Shown: positions 17,922-26,405 of the stretch, piece by piece
Layout of the letters: every line of letters starts with the position of its first letter
How positions within the stretch are numbered: the stretch's first letter is position 1
Source: Clostridium sp. 1001275B_160808_H3
GTDB lineage: Bacteria; Bacillota; Clostridia; Clostridiales; Clostridiaceae
DNA length: 64,000 nt
Reading direction: 5' to 3'
NCBI RefSeq assembly: GCF_015550425.1
Contig: NZ_JADNAT010000018.1
Location: forward strand, 9,066-73,065
The notes under the pieces: model-generated
What the model was told of the DNA's origin: nothing
Seen by the model: only the letters and a program-made list of their open reading frames with translations
The model's database searches: none
Program-made: the position numbers and the translations under genes

Positions 17922-18485
17922 TTACATGTAAATAAATAAACCTAAGAGTCCTGTTAATGTTATAATCGTTAATGGATTAAACTTGTATTTTCTAAGTAAA
18001 AAAAGTGAAATAGAAAAAATTATGATAGCAACTAAGTTAATGTTATTTAAATTTCCGCTTAAAGTAGTTCTTCCTAAAAATGCAATTAAAATTATAGAGG
18101 AAGCAGATGATGCAATAAGACCAATTGAAGTTGAACGAAGACCTTTTAAAACATTTGCAATTTCTTCAATATCCTTATGCTTTTTAAAAAAGTTAAATAA
18201 GAAAATGGAAATAATCACACCAGTAATTACGCAAGCAAAGGTAGCTAATATTGCACCAAAAATTCCTGCTATTCTTAGACCAACAAAAGTTGAAGCATTA
18301 ATTGATAGTGGGCCAGGGGTCATTTGAGATATAGTAATAATATCAGTAAATTCTTGAATAGTAAGCCAACCATATTTATTTACCATTTGGTCTTGAATTA
18401 GAGGCATTATAGCATAGCCTCCGCCAATACTAAAGGAACCTATTTGCCAAAAGCTTAAAAATAAGGTGATAAGGATGTTAATCAT
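17922..18485 (-). CDS. chrA: Chromate transporter, half-size subunit 2
   Basis: A 187-residue membrane protein with about six hydrophobic segments and the ChrA motif F-W-Q-I-G-S-F-S-I-G-G-G-Y-A-I-M-P near the start. It represents one half of the duplicated ChrA domain. Short ChrA proteins work in pairs to export chromate in exchange for sulfate. The AGGAGGA ribosome site is inside the end of the upstream half, and the genes overlap by 8 bases, so they are translationally coupled. Confidence 0.85.
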   Translation of the reverse strand: MINILITLFLSFWQIGSFSIGGGYAIMPLIQDQMVNKYGWLTIQEFTDIITISQMTPGPLSINASTFVGLRIAGIFGAILATFACVITGVIISIFLFNFFKKHKDIEEIANVLKGLRSTSIGLIASSASSIILIAFLGRTTLSGNLNNINLVAIIIFSISLFLLRKYKFNPLTIITLTGLLGLFIYM

Positions 18486-19059
18486 TTCTAAGTCCTCCTA
18501 ATTTTTTCTTCCTAACATATACTTGAGTAAGGCTAACTATTACTCCAAAAATAATAATAGCTAGTACATTTATATTAAAGAAGAAGCTAGCTATAAATGA
18601 AAACGGTACTAGAAAAGATAATAATAAATTTTTTTCTTTAAACACATCATGGCTCATATCAATAACTAGGTCTACAATTGTAGCCGCAACACCAGCTTCC
18701 ATTCCTTTAAGAATTGCAGAAATAACTATATTACTTCTAAAAGCTTCGTAGAAGAAAGAAATAACGGATAATATTAACAATGGAGGTAAAACTGTACCTA
18801 TACATGTTATGATAGTTCCTTTTATTCCTAAAAGATTGTAACCTATTAATGAAGATAAATTAACAGCAATGGCTCCAGGATTTGATTGAGCTATTGCTGC
18901 CATATCAAGCAATTCTTCGTTATTTATTAATTTCATATCTTCGACTAAATATTTTCTTAATAAAGGAATAATTACGTATCCTCCACCAAAACTAAAACAA
19001 CTCACTAAAAATGTCACTTTAAAAAGTGAAAAATATAGCTTAAACTCTTTAATTTTCAT
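18478..19059 (-). CDS. chrA: Chromate transporter, half-size subunit 1
   Basis: A 193-residue membrane protein with F-S-F-G-G-G-Y-V-I-I-P-L-L and Q-S-N-P-G-A-I-A-V-N, the hallmarks of a ChrA half-domain. The ATG at 19059 is chosen over one at 19068, because AAGGAG lies only two bases before the latter. First gene of the pair and divergent from a LysR gene. The physiological substrate may be an oxyanion other than chromate. Confidence 0.85.
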   Translation of the reverse strand: MKIKEFKLYFSLFKVTFLVSCFSFGGGYVIIPLLRKYLVEDMKLINNEELLDMAAIAQSNPGAIAVNLSSLIGYNLLGIKGTIITCIGTVLPPLLILSVISFFYEAFRSNIVISAILKGMEAGVAATIVDLVIDMSHDVFKEKNLLLSFLVPFSFIASFFFNINVLAIIIFGVIVSLTQVYVRKKKLGGLRND

Positions 19060-19086
19060 GTCATGCACTCCTTATAATTTACTCTT

Positions 19087-19107
19087 ATGCATATAAGTAT
19101 ATAGCAT
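19087..19107. promoter_or_regulatory. Dyad between LysR gene and chrA pair
   Basis: ATGC at 19087-19090 and GCAT at 19104-19107 flank an AT-rich TATA/TATA core in the 119-base divergent region, as expected for a LysR-type operator. No promoter test was possible. Confidence 0.35.
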
Positions 19108-19178
19108 AGACACAGGATAAGTATAATAGTATAATTTTATATAATATATAAACATTTAGTAATGAATTAGGAGGGAAA

Positions 19179-20054
19179 ATGAAGATTAGGCATTTACGTA
19201 TTTTTAAAGCAGTATGTGAAGAGGAAAGTGTCACTAAAGCATCTGAAAAATTGTTTATGACACAGCCAGCAGTTTCCCATGCTATAAGTGAGTTAGAGGA
19301 TTATTTAGGAGTATCCCTATTTGATAGAATTTCAAGAAAAGTTTATTTAAATGAGACGGGTAAACTATTTCTTACCAAAGTTACAAAGCTATTAGACTTA
19401 TACGATGATTTAGATAAAAATATTAAAGAATTAGAAGATAATGCTGTTATTAAGATAGGTTCATGTATGACTATTGCAAATTTTATTTTACCTACTATAA
19501 TAGAAAAATTTCAAGGTGTATGTAAATCTACTCCAACTAAAATTATAGTTGATAATGCAAGAAGTATCGAAAATATGTTATGTAAGAATGAAATTGATTT
19601 GGGTTTAATAGAGGGTGTTGTTTATAACGAAGAACTTGAAAGAATTCCATTTTCTTCTTATGAATTAGTAGTGGTTTGTTCTAATAAACATAAATTTGTA
19701 AAAGAAAACTCTATAATGTTAAATGAATTAGTAAAGGAAAAGTTATTATTAAGAGAAAAGGGAAGTTCTATTAGAGATATTTTTGATAGTGCTTTACTAT
19801 TACATGATATAAGAGTTAATCCTAGTTGGACAAGTGTAAACTCTCAAGTTTTAATAGAGGCTGCAAAGAAAAATTTGGGAATAACAGTATTACCTAAAGT
19901 ATTAGTTGAAAATGAAATTGATCTAGGAAATCTTATTGAAGTCAATGTTAATGAACTTAACTTATCTAATGTAAATAATATTGTTTTTTATAAAGGAAAA
20001 GTACAAACTAATAGTTTTAAGGAATTGGTTAATATAATAAAAAATATAGTTTAG
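19179..20054 (+). CDS. LysR-family transcriptional regulator
   Basis: A 291-residue LysR protein. The N-terminal winged helix (M-K-I-R-H-L-R-I-F-K-A-V, then T-K-A-S-E-K-L-F-M-T-Q-P-A-V-S-H-A-I) is followed by a periplasmic-binding-like co-inducer domain. LysR proteins usually control the gene across the shared promoter, here the chrA pair. AGGAGGG precedes the ATG. The effector is unknown. Confidence 0.92.
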   Translation: MKIRHLRIFKAVCEEESVTKASEKLFMTQPAVSHAISELEDYLGVSLFDRISRKVYLNETGKLFLTKVTKLLDLYDDLDKNIKELEDNAVIKIGSCMTIANFILPTIIEKFQGVCKSTPTKIIVDNARSIENMLCKNEIDLGLIEGVVYNEELERIPFSSYELVVVCSNKHKFVKENSIMLNELVKEKLLLREKGSSIRDIFDSALLLHDIRVNPSWTSVNSQVLIEAAKKNLGITVLPKVLVENEIDLGNLIEVNVNELNLSNVNNIVFYKGKVQTNSFKELVNIIKNIV

Positions 20055-20128
20055 TAAACTTAATATAGGTGCATAATAAATCTTTTTTCATATTATAAGT
20101 ATATATTAAGAAGGTATTTGAGTTTGGG

Positions 20129-20491
20129 GTGATTTATATATTTAATATGTTATGGAGAGATGAAAAATATAGCATTGATGTAATAATAGACTCTATAGGA
20201 AAAATTGATAATAAAGTGCGAATATGTGATTTTTTTGATAATGTTACGTTAAAAAGACCTGATGCTATTAAACTTATTATTTTTACAATAGAAGGAGAAC
20301 CTATATTTATAACTATAATTTATAATGGAAATTTTATAAAATTAATTGATGATTCAACTAAGACTAATTCAAAACATTATAATGAGTATACTGGGAATAA
20401 ATATTTAAAAGAAGCTCAAGGAGAAATGATTACTTATAGTTTATACCAAGATGAAGAGTTTATAAGAAGAATGTTTTCTTATAGAAATTAA
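20129..20491 (+). CDS. Hypothetical protein
   Basis: An unrecognised 120-residue protein with a mixed strand-helix pattern (A-I-K-L-I-I-F-T-I-E-G, then P-I-F-I-T-I-I-Y-N-G) and a charged C-terminus. The start is unclear: GTG at 20129 has AAGAAGG 14 bases away, and ATG at 20147 has GGGGTG 15 bases away. It follows the LysR gene by 74 bases and may be cotranscribed with it. A strong terminator closes it. Confidence 0.6.
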   Translation: MIYIFNMLWRDEKYSIDVIIDSIGKIDNKVRICDFFDNVTLKRPDAIKLIIFTIEGEPIFITIIYNGNFIKLIDDSTKTNSKHYNEYTGNKYLKEAQGEMITYSLYQDEEFIRRMFSYRN

Positions 20492-20535
20492 AATAGTCTA
20501 TAGGTTTATTTTTAATAATCCTATAGACTATTTTT
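20491..20535. terminator. Bidirectional terminator
   Basis: AAATAGTCTATAGG (20491-20504) pairs perfectly with 20520-20533, with flanking A and T runs. It separates the hypothetical gene from the convergent ade gene. Confidence 0.9.
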
Positions 20536-20571
20536 ATAATTTATTTCTTAATTATATGTCTAAGAAAAGCA

Positions 20572-22308
20572 TTAATAAGCATTGTCTATAAATTCAAACT
20601 TACTTACATCAAATAATCCTTTATCAGTTATTTTTAGTTCTGGGATAACTGGTAATGATAAGAAAGATAAAGTTAAAAATGGATTGAAATTTATATCTGG
20701 AGCAACTTGCTTTATAGCTAAATGTAGTTTGGCTAAATCATCAACAACTTCTTGAGATGTTCTTGAAGTTATTAACCCAGCGATTTCTAGTTGAATTGAT
20801 GCTAATACCTTTTTATCTTTAACAACTATAATTCCACCATTTATTTTTTTTAGTTCTTCAACTGCAAATAATATATCTTCATCAGATGTTCCACATGTTA
20901 TTAAATTATGAGAATCATGAGCAACAGTTGTAGCAATTGCTCCATATTTTAGGTTTAATCCTTTTATTACTCCAAGGCCAATATTGCCTGTATTTTTATG
21001 TCTTTCAATCACAGCTATTTTTAACAAATCTAAATTTACATCTGATTGAAATGATTTTGTATCTTTTAAGGTACTTATATCAACTTTTACATGATTACTT
21101 TCAAGCTTATTTGGATTAATTTTAATTACATTAAGTTTGGTTTTTCCTTCTATATCTATTTCTAAATCTTGAGAAGTAATCTTTTTTGTATTAATATTAT
21201 TTAATTTAGGAAATTCAAATTGTTTATCAGATGTATTACATACTAATTTATTTTCTTTTACTACTAATGTTCCGTTTTTATAAACTGAGTTAATCTTAAA
21301 ATTAGATAAATCATCTAATATTAAAAAGTCCGCTACATACCCTGGTGCAATTGCTCCTTTGTATTTAAGGTTATAGCATTCTGAAGGATTTAATGTACAC
21401 ATTTGAATAGCTGTTTCAGGGGCTAGACCATAAGAAATAGCCATTTTGATAGAGTTATCAATACTTCCATTTTCTATTAAATCATCTATATGCTTATCAT
21501 CTGTGCAAAAACAAATTCTCCTACTATTAGAAATAGAAACAGCCTTTATTAATTCTTTTAGGTTCTTTGCGACAGATCCTTCTCTAATGTGAACATACAT
21601 GCCTCTTCTTAATCTTTCAACAACTTCTTCAGCTAAATGCGATTCATGATCTGTAACTATATTTGCAGTTGAATAAACGTTAAGCATATCATTTGTAAAT
21701 CCAGCACAATGACCATCAATTATTAAACCATTTGATTTTGCATCCCAAAGTTTATTAATCATATCATCAGAACAATTTATAACTTCAGGGAAATTCATAA
21801 CTTCGGCAAGTCCTAATACATTAGATTCATTATATAATTGATGCAAATCGTCACTTCCTAATATTGCTCCAGAAGTTTCAAAAGAAGTAGCTGGAACGCA
21901 TGAAGGAAGCATAAAGTAATAATCAAATGGAGTAGCTTTAGAAAGATCCATAATCAGTTTTATACCTTTGTCTCCTAGTACATTAGCAATTTCATGAGGG
22001 TCAATAACTATAGATGTGATTCCATGCAATAATGCAGCTTTATAGTATTCTTGTGGAGTTACTAGTGACGATTCGATATGAGCATGGGCATCTATAAGAC
22101 CAGGGCAAATAAATTTGCCAGTACCATCAATTTCAACTGTGCCCTTATAATCACCAAAGCCAACAATAACTCCATTTTTTATAGCTACATTATTTATAAA
22201 AGAACTGTTTTGAAATACATCAACAATAGTTATATTATTAATAACTAAGTCACATATTTCTGCTTTACTTGAAGCCTTAATTTGAGATATAAAATCTTTT
22301 TTATTCAT
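20572..22308 (-). CDS. ade: Adenine deaminase
   Basis: A 578-residue amidohydrolase that converts adenine to hypoxanthine and ammonia in purine salvage. The metal-binding motif P-G-L-I-D-A-H-A-H-I-E-S-S, the V-I-D-P-H-E-I-A-N-V segment and the late V-A-H-D-S-H-N-L match bacterial adenine deaminases at their usual length. The ATG follows AGAGGTGG on the minus strand. A purine riboswitch lies directly upstream. Single-gene unit. Confidence 0.95.
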   Translation of the reverse strand: MNKKDFISQIKASSKAEICDLVINNITIVDVFQNSSFINNVAIKNGVIVGFGDYKGTVEIDGTGKFICPGLIDAHAHIESSLVTPQEYYKAALLHGITSIVIDPHEIANVLGDKGIKLIMDLSKATPFDYYFMLPSCVPATSFETSGAILGSDDLHQLYNESNVLGLAEVMNFPEVINCSDDMINKLWDAKSNGLIIDGHCAGFTNDMLNVYSTANIVTDHESHLAEEVVERLRRGMYVHIREGSVAKNLKELIKAVSISNSRRICFCTDDKHIDDLIENGSIDNSIKMAISYGLAPETAIQMCTLNPSECYNLKYKGAIAPGYVADFLILDDLSNFKINSVYKNGTLVVKENKLVCNTSDKQFEFPKLNNINTKKITSQDLEIDIEGKTKLNVIKINPNKLESNHVKVDISTLKDTKSFQSDVNLDLLKIAVIERHKNTGNIGLGVIKGLNLKYGAIATTVAHDSHNLITCGTSDEDILFAVEELKKINGGIIVVKDKKVLASIQLEIAGLITSRTSQEVVDDLAKLHLAIKQVAPDINFNPFLTLSFLSLPVIPELKITDKGLFDVSKFEFIDNAY

Positions 22309-22365
22309 AAATCCACCTCTGAGTATATTTAAATATAATAATAAACAACCTCACCTGGATTAAAA

Positions 22366-22434
22366 CTTCTTAGTTATACTATTTACGGTAGTATAGTAGA
22401 GACGCCCAAACCATATTATCAGGCTTATAGGAAG
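22366..22434 (-). promoter_or_regulatory. Purine riboswitch aptamer upstream of ade
   Basis: Read on the minus strand, the three-way junction is complete. P1 CUUC/GAAG is at 22434-22431 and 22369-22366. The P2 loop contains U-A-A-U-A-U-G-G. J2/3 G-U-C-U-C-U-A-C is at 22403-22396. P3 is a perfect 7-bp stem (22395-22389 with 22381-22375) closing the C-C-G-U-A-A-A loop. The base matching position 74 of the xpt aptamer is C (complement of G22373), which in known aptamers selects guanine or hypoxanthine rather than adenine. The expression platform is unclear; no terminator is seen before the start codon, so control may be at translation. Confidence 0.88.
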
Positions 22435-22583
22435 GTTATTTTTATCTATTATATGAAATACCAGACAAGCTGTCAAAGGAAAAGTTATATTAATATAATA
22501 TTATTTATAGTTAAATAAAGAACTAAAGAACTTTTAAACTTTTATAATTTATGATTTAATATTTTTATAAGGAGGGGGTATAT

Positions 22584-23501
22584 TTGCCAATCAAAATTCC
22601 AAGAGATCTTCCAGCATATAATGTTTTATCTAATGAAAATATATTTGTAATGAATATTGAAAGAGCAGAAACACAAGATGTAAGACCTTTAAAAATAGCA
22701 ATTTTAAATTTAATGCCAATAAAGATTCAGGCTGAAAATCAATTGCTTAGATATCTATCTAATACTCCAATACAAGTAGAAATAACATTGATACAAACCA
22801 AAACATATATGTCTCAAAATACTCCTATTGAGCATTTAAAAAAGTTTTATAATTATTTTGATGAAGTAAAAAATGATAAGTTTGATGGGTTAATAATAAC
22901 TGGGGCACCTGTTGAAACTATGGAATTTGAAGATGTATCATATTGGGATGAACTAAGAGAAATAATGGAGTGGAGTAAAATGAATGTTTTTTCTACATTA
23001 CACATATGTTGGGGAGCTCAAGCTGCATTATATTACCATTACAATATAAATAAAAAGCCTTTAGAAAAGAAAATATTTGGAGTATTTCCTCACAAGATTA
23101 ATAAAATCAGTGAGGATTTAACACGAGGGTTAGATGATATTTTTTATGCACCTCATTCAAGGCATACTACTACATCAAAGGAAGATATAAATAGAGTTAA
23201 GGAGCTAGAAATATTATCAGAGTCAGAAGAAGCTGGAGCATTTATTATTGCAACAAGAGATAAAAGACAAATATTTATTACTGGTCATTTAGAATACGAT
23301 AGAGATACACTAAAAAATGAGTATTTAAGAGATTGTAATAAAGGAATAAAAATAGATATCCCTAAAAATTATTTTCCTAAAGATAATATAAAAGAAACTC
23401 CTATAGTAAGATGGAGAGGAAGTGCTAATATAGTTTTTGCTAATTGGTTAAACTATTGCATATATCAAAACACTCCATTTAAACTTGAAAATATAAAGTG
23501 A
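22584..23501 (+). CDS. metA: Homoserine O-acetyltransferase (MetA type)
   Basis: A 305-residue enzyme that activates homoserine for methionine synthesis. The nucleophile is Cys142 (H-I-C-W-G-A-Q-A-A), with His235 and Glu237 in G-H-L-E-Y. Residue 111 is Glu (G-A-P-V-E-T). In this family Glu111 goes with acetyl-CoA and Gly111 with succinyl-CoA, so acetyl transfer is predicted despite the usual succinyltransferase label. It starts with TTG at 22584, five bases after GGAGGGGG. Confidence 0.93.
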   Translation: MPIKIPRDLPAYNVLSNENIFVMNIERAETQDVRPLKIAILNLMPIKIQAENQLLRYLSNTPIQVEITLIQTKTYMSQNTPIEHLKKFYNYFDEVKNDKFDGLIITGAPVETMEFEDVSYWDELREIMEWSKMNVFSTLHICWGAQAALYYHYNINKKPLEKKIFGVFPHKINKISEDLTRGLDDIFYAPHSRHTTTSKEDINRVKELEILSESEEAGAFIIATRDKRQIFITGHLEYDRDTLKNEYLRDCNKGIKIDIPKNYFPKDNIKETPIVRWRGSANIVFANWLNYCIYQNTPFKLENIK

Positions 23502-23527
23502 TTATTTATACAAAATATAAAATTACT

Positions 23528-23572
23528 TTGCCTTTATGATTTAAATTTCTATTAATTCATAAGGGCACTTTT
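23528..23572 (+). terminator. Terminator of metA
   Basis: TGCCTTTATGA at 23529-23539 pairs with TCATAAGGGCA at 23557-23567, with one G-U, then CTTTTTG. Confidence 0.8.
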
Positions 23573-23622
23573 TGTTATATATAGTAATATAATAAATTAG
23601 AAAGGCATGTATGGAGGATTTT

Positions 23623-24144
23623 ATGAAAGATAGGGCAATTATATTTGGATCTTCAGATAACTTTCTAATATACTTTATTAAATATGTTATTTTAAAGAAT
23701 ATTGAAACTTACCTAGTACTTATGAAGAATGAAGAAATAGATATAATAAAAGATATAGAAAAGGAAGTTACGATAATAAGATTTGATGGAAACATAGAGC
23801 ATTTAAAATTACTTTTAAAATCTATAGAACCTAAGGTAATATATAATTTATATGATCTAAGCTTAGAAGATAAATATGAAATAAAAGATATTATAAGTAG
23901 TAATTACTTAAATATTATTCTAATTTTAGAAGCACTTACAACATCAACAGATACAAAGCTTATTAATTTAGTAAGTAAAAGTAAGGTTAATGAAGAAGGA
24001 AATCCACTAAATTTATATTCAGCAGTTCAGAAATCTTTAGAAAGTATTATTCTTTATTATAAAAATATATATAATATAAATACTTCCATAGTATATAAAA
24101 CTGGAGATGTAAAATTAGATTTAGAGAAATTATATAGTTTTTAA
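23623..24144 (+). CDS. Short NAD-epimerase-like protein, possibly degenerate
   Basis: A 173-residue protein. It opens with A-I-I-F-G-S-S-D-N-F and later has L-Y-S-A-V-Q-K-S-L-E, recalling the nucleotide loop and Y-x3-K region of sugar-nucleotide epimerases and dehydratases. The glycine loop is poor, the Y-K spacing is off by one, and the protein is about half the usual length without a substrate domain. ATG at 23623 is used because TGGAGGAT precedes it. It may be a reduced, non-catalytic relative; my call is tentative. Confidence 0.5.
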   Translation: MKDRAIIFGSSDNFLIYFIKYVILKNIETYLVLMKNEEIDIIKDIEKEVTIIRFDGNIEHLKLLLKSIEPKVIYNLYDLSLEDKYEIKDIISSNYLNIILILEALTTSTDTKLINLVSKSKVNEEGNPLNLYSAVQKSLESIILYYKNIYNINTSIVYKTGDVKLDLEKLYSF

Positions 24145-24194
24145 AATGATAAAGCTAATAATGCTTAAAAGTATTATTAGCTTTATCATTTTTA
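24143..24194 (+). terminator. Terminator with 22-bp stem
   Basis: A long hairpin, AATGATAAAGCTAATAAT and its complement with one wobble, ends in T5. It begins inside the stop codon of the preceding gene. Confidence 0.9.
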
Positions 24195-24285
24195 TTAATT
24201 TAATTATGGTTGAAATTATTAATGATAGAATATATTATATAATTAATATTAATTAATAATTTATATTGCTATTTGGAGGTGTAAT

Positions 24286-24684
24286 ATGAAAAAGTATTTT
24301 AATTTTGCAATTTTTTATTTAGTCTTGGGGTTAGCCATGGGAGTATTCTACAGGGAGTTTACAAAGCTTAATGGATTTGAAGGAAGAACTGTATTATCAG
24401 TTGTACATACTCATGCAATAGTATTAGGATTTATTTTCTTTATTTTAGTGTTACTTTTAGAAAAAAATTTTGGATTATCAAAGATAAAACATTTTAGTAA
24501 ATGGATGATATTTTATAATGTATCATTAATATATGTTTTAGGAACTTTCACAGCTAGAGGAATAATGCAAGTATTAGGAACTGATTTTGCTGGATTAAGC
24601 CATATAGCTGGTCTTGGACATGCTATGATTGGGATTGCAATGATCTGGTTCGTAGTTACAGTTAATAAATCAATAAAAGAATAA
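24286..24684 (+). CDS. DUF2871 family membrane protein
   Basis: A 132-residue protein with four hydrophobic segments and conserved-looking histidines (V-H-T-H-A near residue 45, S-H-I-A-G-L-G-H near 107). It resembles the DUF2871 family, whose histidine pattern recalls the heme-copper oxidase fold, but the function is not known. TGGAGGTG precedes the ATG. Single-gene unit. Confidence 0.7.
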   Translation: MKKYFNFAIFYLVLGLAMGVFYREFTKLNGFEGRTVLSVVHTHAIVLGFIFFILVLLLEKNFGLSKIKHFSKWMIFYNVSLIYVLGTFTARGIMQVLGTDFAGLSHIAGLGHAMIGIAMIWFVVTVNKSIKE

Positions 24685-24719
24685 TATTTTATAATAAATA
24701 TAATAAAACTTGATAAAAA

Positions 24720-24752
24720 TAAAGGGGGAATAATTACTCCTTTATTTTTTGC
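24720..24752 (+). terminator. Weak terminator after DUF2871 gene
   Basis: AAAGG pairs with CCTTT around an AT-rich loop and is followed by ATTTTTT. The stem is short. Confidence 0.45.
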
Positions 24753-24817
24753 ACTTTTATAAAATTTGATATATAGTTTAAATATAATTATTTTAATTAT
24801 AGGAATGGTGCGTACAT

Positions 24818-25507
24818 ATGAAAGAGTTAATAAAATATCAATTAGGCAAAATGGAGATATTCAATAAATTAGATAAGGCTACAATAAATGCATTATCTGA
24901 ATTAGGAGAAAGTAAGTGCTATTTAAAAGGCAGTCATATATTTAGAGATAAAGATGAAATTAATAAAGTTTATATAGTATATAGTGGAAAAGTTGCTCTT
25001 TATAAATTAAACGAGTCAGCCCAAAAAAAGATAATATTTATATTAGGTAAGGAGTCTATACTAAATGCAGTAGTTTTAGATGATTTACCAGCTTCTATAA
25101 ACTGTGAAGTATTTGAAAAAGCTGAGGTTTTATCATTTGATAGAATGAGGTTCCAAGAAATTATGATGAGCGACTTTGAACTAACAAAGATAGTAATATC
25201 ATCCTTAAGTATAAAAGTAAGAAGGTTATATAGACAGCTAAAAAATTCTACTCCTATAAAGGTTGAAAAAAGAGTTGCGGCAAAGCTATGGAAGTTATCT
25301 AAGGATTATGGAATAGAAGTTCAAGATGGAACTATTATAGACTTAAATATAAGTGTAACTTATTTAGCAGATATGTTTGGAGCACCACGAGAAACAATTT
25401 CTAGAGCTTTAAAAATACTTCAAGAAAATGATTTAATAATATATGAAAAGAAAAAGATAAAAGTAAAAGATAAAGATAAATTATCTAAATTTTTTAAAGG
25501 AATATGA
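24818..25507 (+). CDS. Crp/Fnr-family regulator of the asr block
   Basis: A 229-residue regulator with an N-terminal cyclic-nucleotide-binding-like barrel (about 15-130) and a C-terminal winged helix (Y-L-A-D-M-F-G-A-P-R-E-T-I-S-R-A-L-K). The four-cysteine oxygen-sensing cluster of true Fnr is not present. It lies just upstream of the FNT-asrABC operon and is separated from it by a terminator, so it is probably its local regulator. The signal is unknown. Confidence 0.85.
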   Translation: MKELIKYQLGKMEIFNKLDKATINALSELGESKCYLKGSHIFRDKDEINKVYIVYSGKVALYKLNESAQKKIIFILGKESILNAVVLDDLPASINCEVFEKAEVLSFDRMRFQEIMMSDFELTKIVISSLSIKVRRLYRQLKNSTPIKVEKRVAAKLWKLSKDYGIEVQDGTIIDLNISVTYLADMFGAPRETISRALKILQENDLIIYEKKKIKVKDKDKLSKFFKGI

Positions 25508-25517
25508 TAATAAAAAT

Positions 25518-25547
25518 AAAAACTGTGATGAAAGTCACGGTTTTTAT
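25518..25547 (+). terminator. Terminator after crp/fnr gene
   Basis: AAAAACTGTGA at 25518-25528 pairs with TCACGGTTTTT at 25535-25545. Confidence 0.85.
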
Positions 25548-25613
25548 TTTTATTAGCATTTATAATTTAAGCATAGAGATTGTGATAATAATAACAATCA
25601 TAAGGGGAGAAAA

Positions 25614-26393
25614 ATGATGTTTAATGAAGAATTTAATAAGGTTGCGTCTGCTGCTAAATCTAAGGTTGAACTTTTAAAAAATAATAAACTTGGATATTTT
25701 ATTAGCTCAATGTTAGCAGGTATCTATGTTGGATTAGGTATTATGTTAATTTTCACAATTGGAGGGTTGCTTAGTTCGGCAAATTCGCCTGTAACAAAAA
25801 TTGTTATGGGATTATCATTTGGGGTTGCCTTAAGTCTAGTGATATTTGCAGGCTCTGAATTATTTACAGGAAATAATTTCATAATGGCAGTTGGATCATT
25901 AAATAAGACTGTTTCTTGGCTAGATACCATTAAGGTTTGGATAGTAAGTTTTATTGGAAACTTAACAGGTTCAATACTTGCAGGATCATTGTTTTTTATG
26001 GCTGGTTTAGCAAATGGACCAGTTGGGGAATTTATAGCAAAAACTAGTGCTACTAAAATGTCTTTGCCAGCAAGTGATTTATTTTTTAGAGGAATATTAT
26101 GTAATATGTTAGTTTGTTTAGCTGTATGGTGTAGCTTTAAATGCAAAGAAGAAGTATCCAAGCTAATAATGATATTCTGGTGTTTATTTGTTTTTATAAC
26201 AGCAGGTTTTGAACATAGCGTTGCAAATATGACTCTATTAACTATAGGATTGCTATCACCAGCTGGAGCTGCTGTAAGTATAGGTGGATATGCCTATAAC
26301 ATTATAATGGTAACATTAGGTAATATGGTTGGAGGAATTGTATTTATGGCAATACCTTATTACATAATATCTAGAAAGAAAAAAGTAAACTAA
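25614..26393 (+). CDS. FNT-family channel, probable hydrosulfide exporter
   Basis: A 259-residue FNT protein with six membrane segments and family motifs: L-F-T-G-N-N-F in the third segment, N-M-L-V-C-L-A-V-W in the fifth, and A-G-F-E-H-S-V-A-N-M with the central histidine. FNT pores carry formate, nitrite or HS-. In C. difficile the member next to asrABC is a hydrosulfide channel. Here the stop is only 12 bases before asrA, so HS- release from sulfite reduction is the likely role. GGGGAG precedes two adjacent ATG codons (25614, 25617). Confidence 0.87.
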   Translation: MMFNEEFNKVASAAKSKVELLKNNKLGYFISSMLAGIYVGLGIMLIFTIGGLLSSANSPVTKIVMGLSFGVALSLVIFAGSELFTGNNFIMAVGSLNKTVSWLDTIKVWIVSFIGNLTGSILAGSLFFMAGLANGPVGEFIAKTSATKMSLPASDLFFRGILCNMLVCLAVWCSFKCKEEVSKLIMIFWCLFVFITAGFEHSVANMTLLTIGLLSPAGAAVSIGGYAYNIIMVTLGNMVGGIVFMAIPYYIISRKKKVN

Positions 26394-26405
26394 GAGGTGT
26401 TTAAG

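Noticed and set aside
18000..18327. Plus-strand frame of about 110 codons inside the second chromate transporter gene
   Set aside because: Shadow of the transporter; no ribosome site.
22435..22583. Possible SAM riboswitch or T-box before metA
   Set aside because: No S-box core, no T-box sequence and no terminator were found; the only structured RNA there belongs to ade on the other strand.
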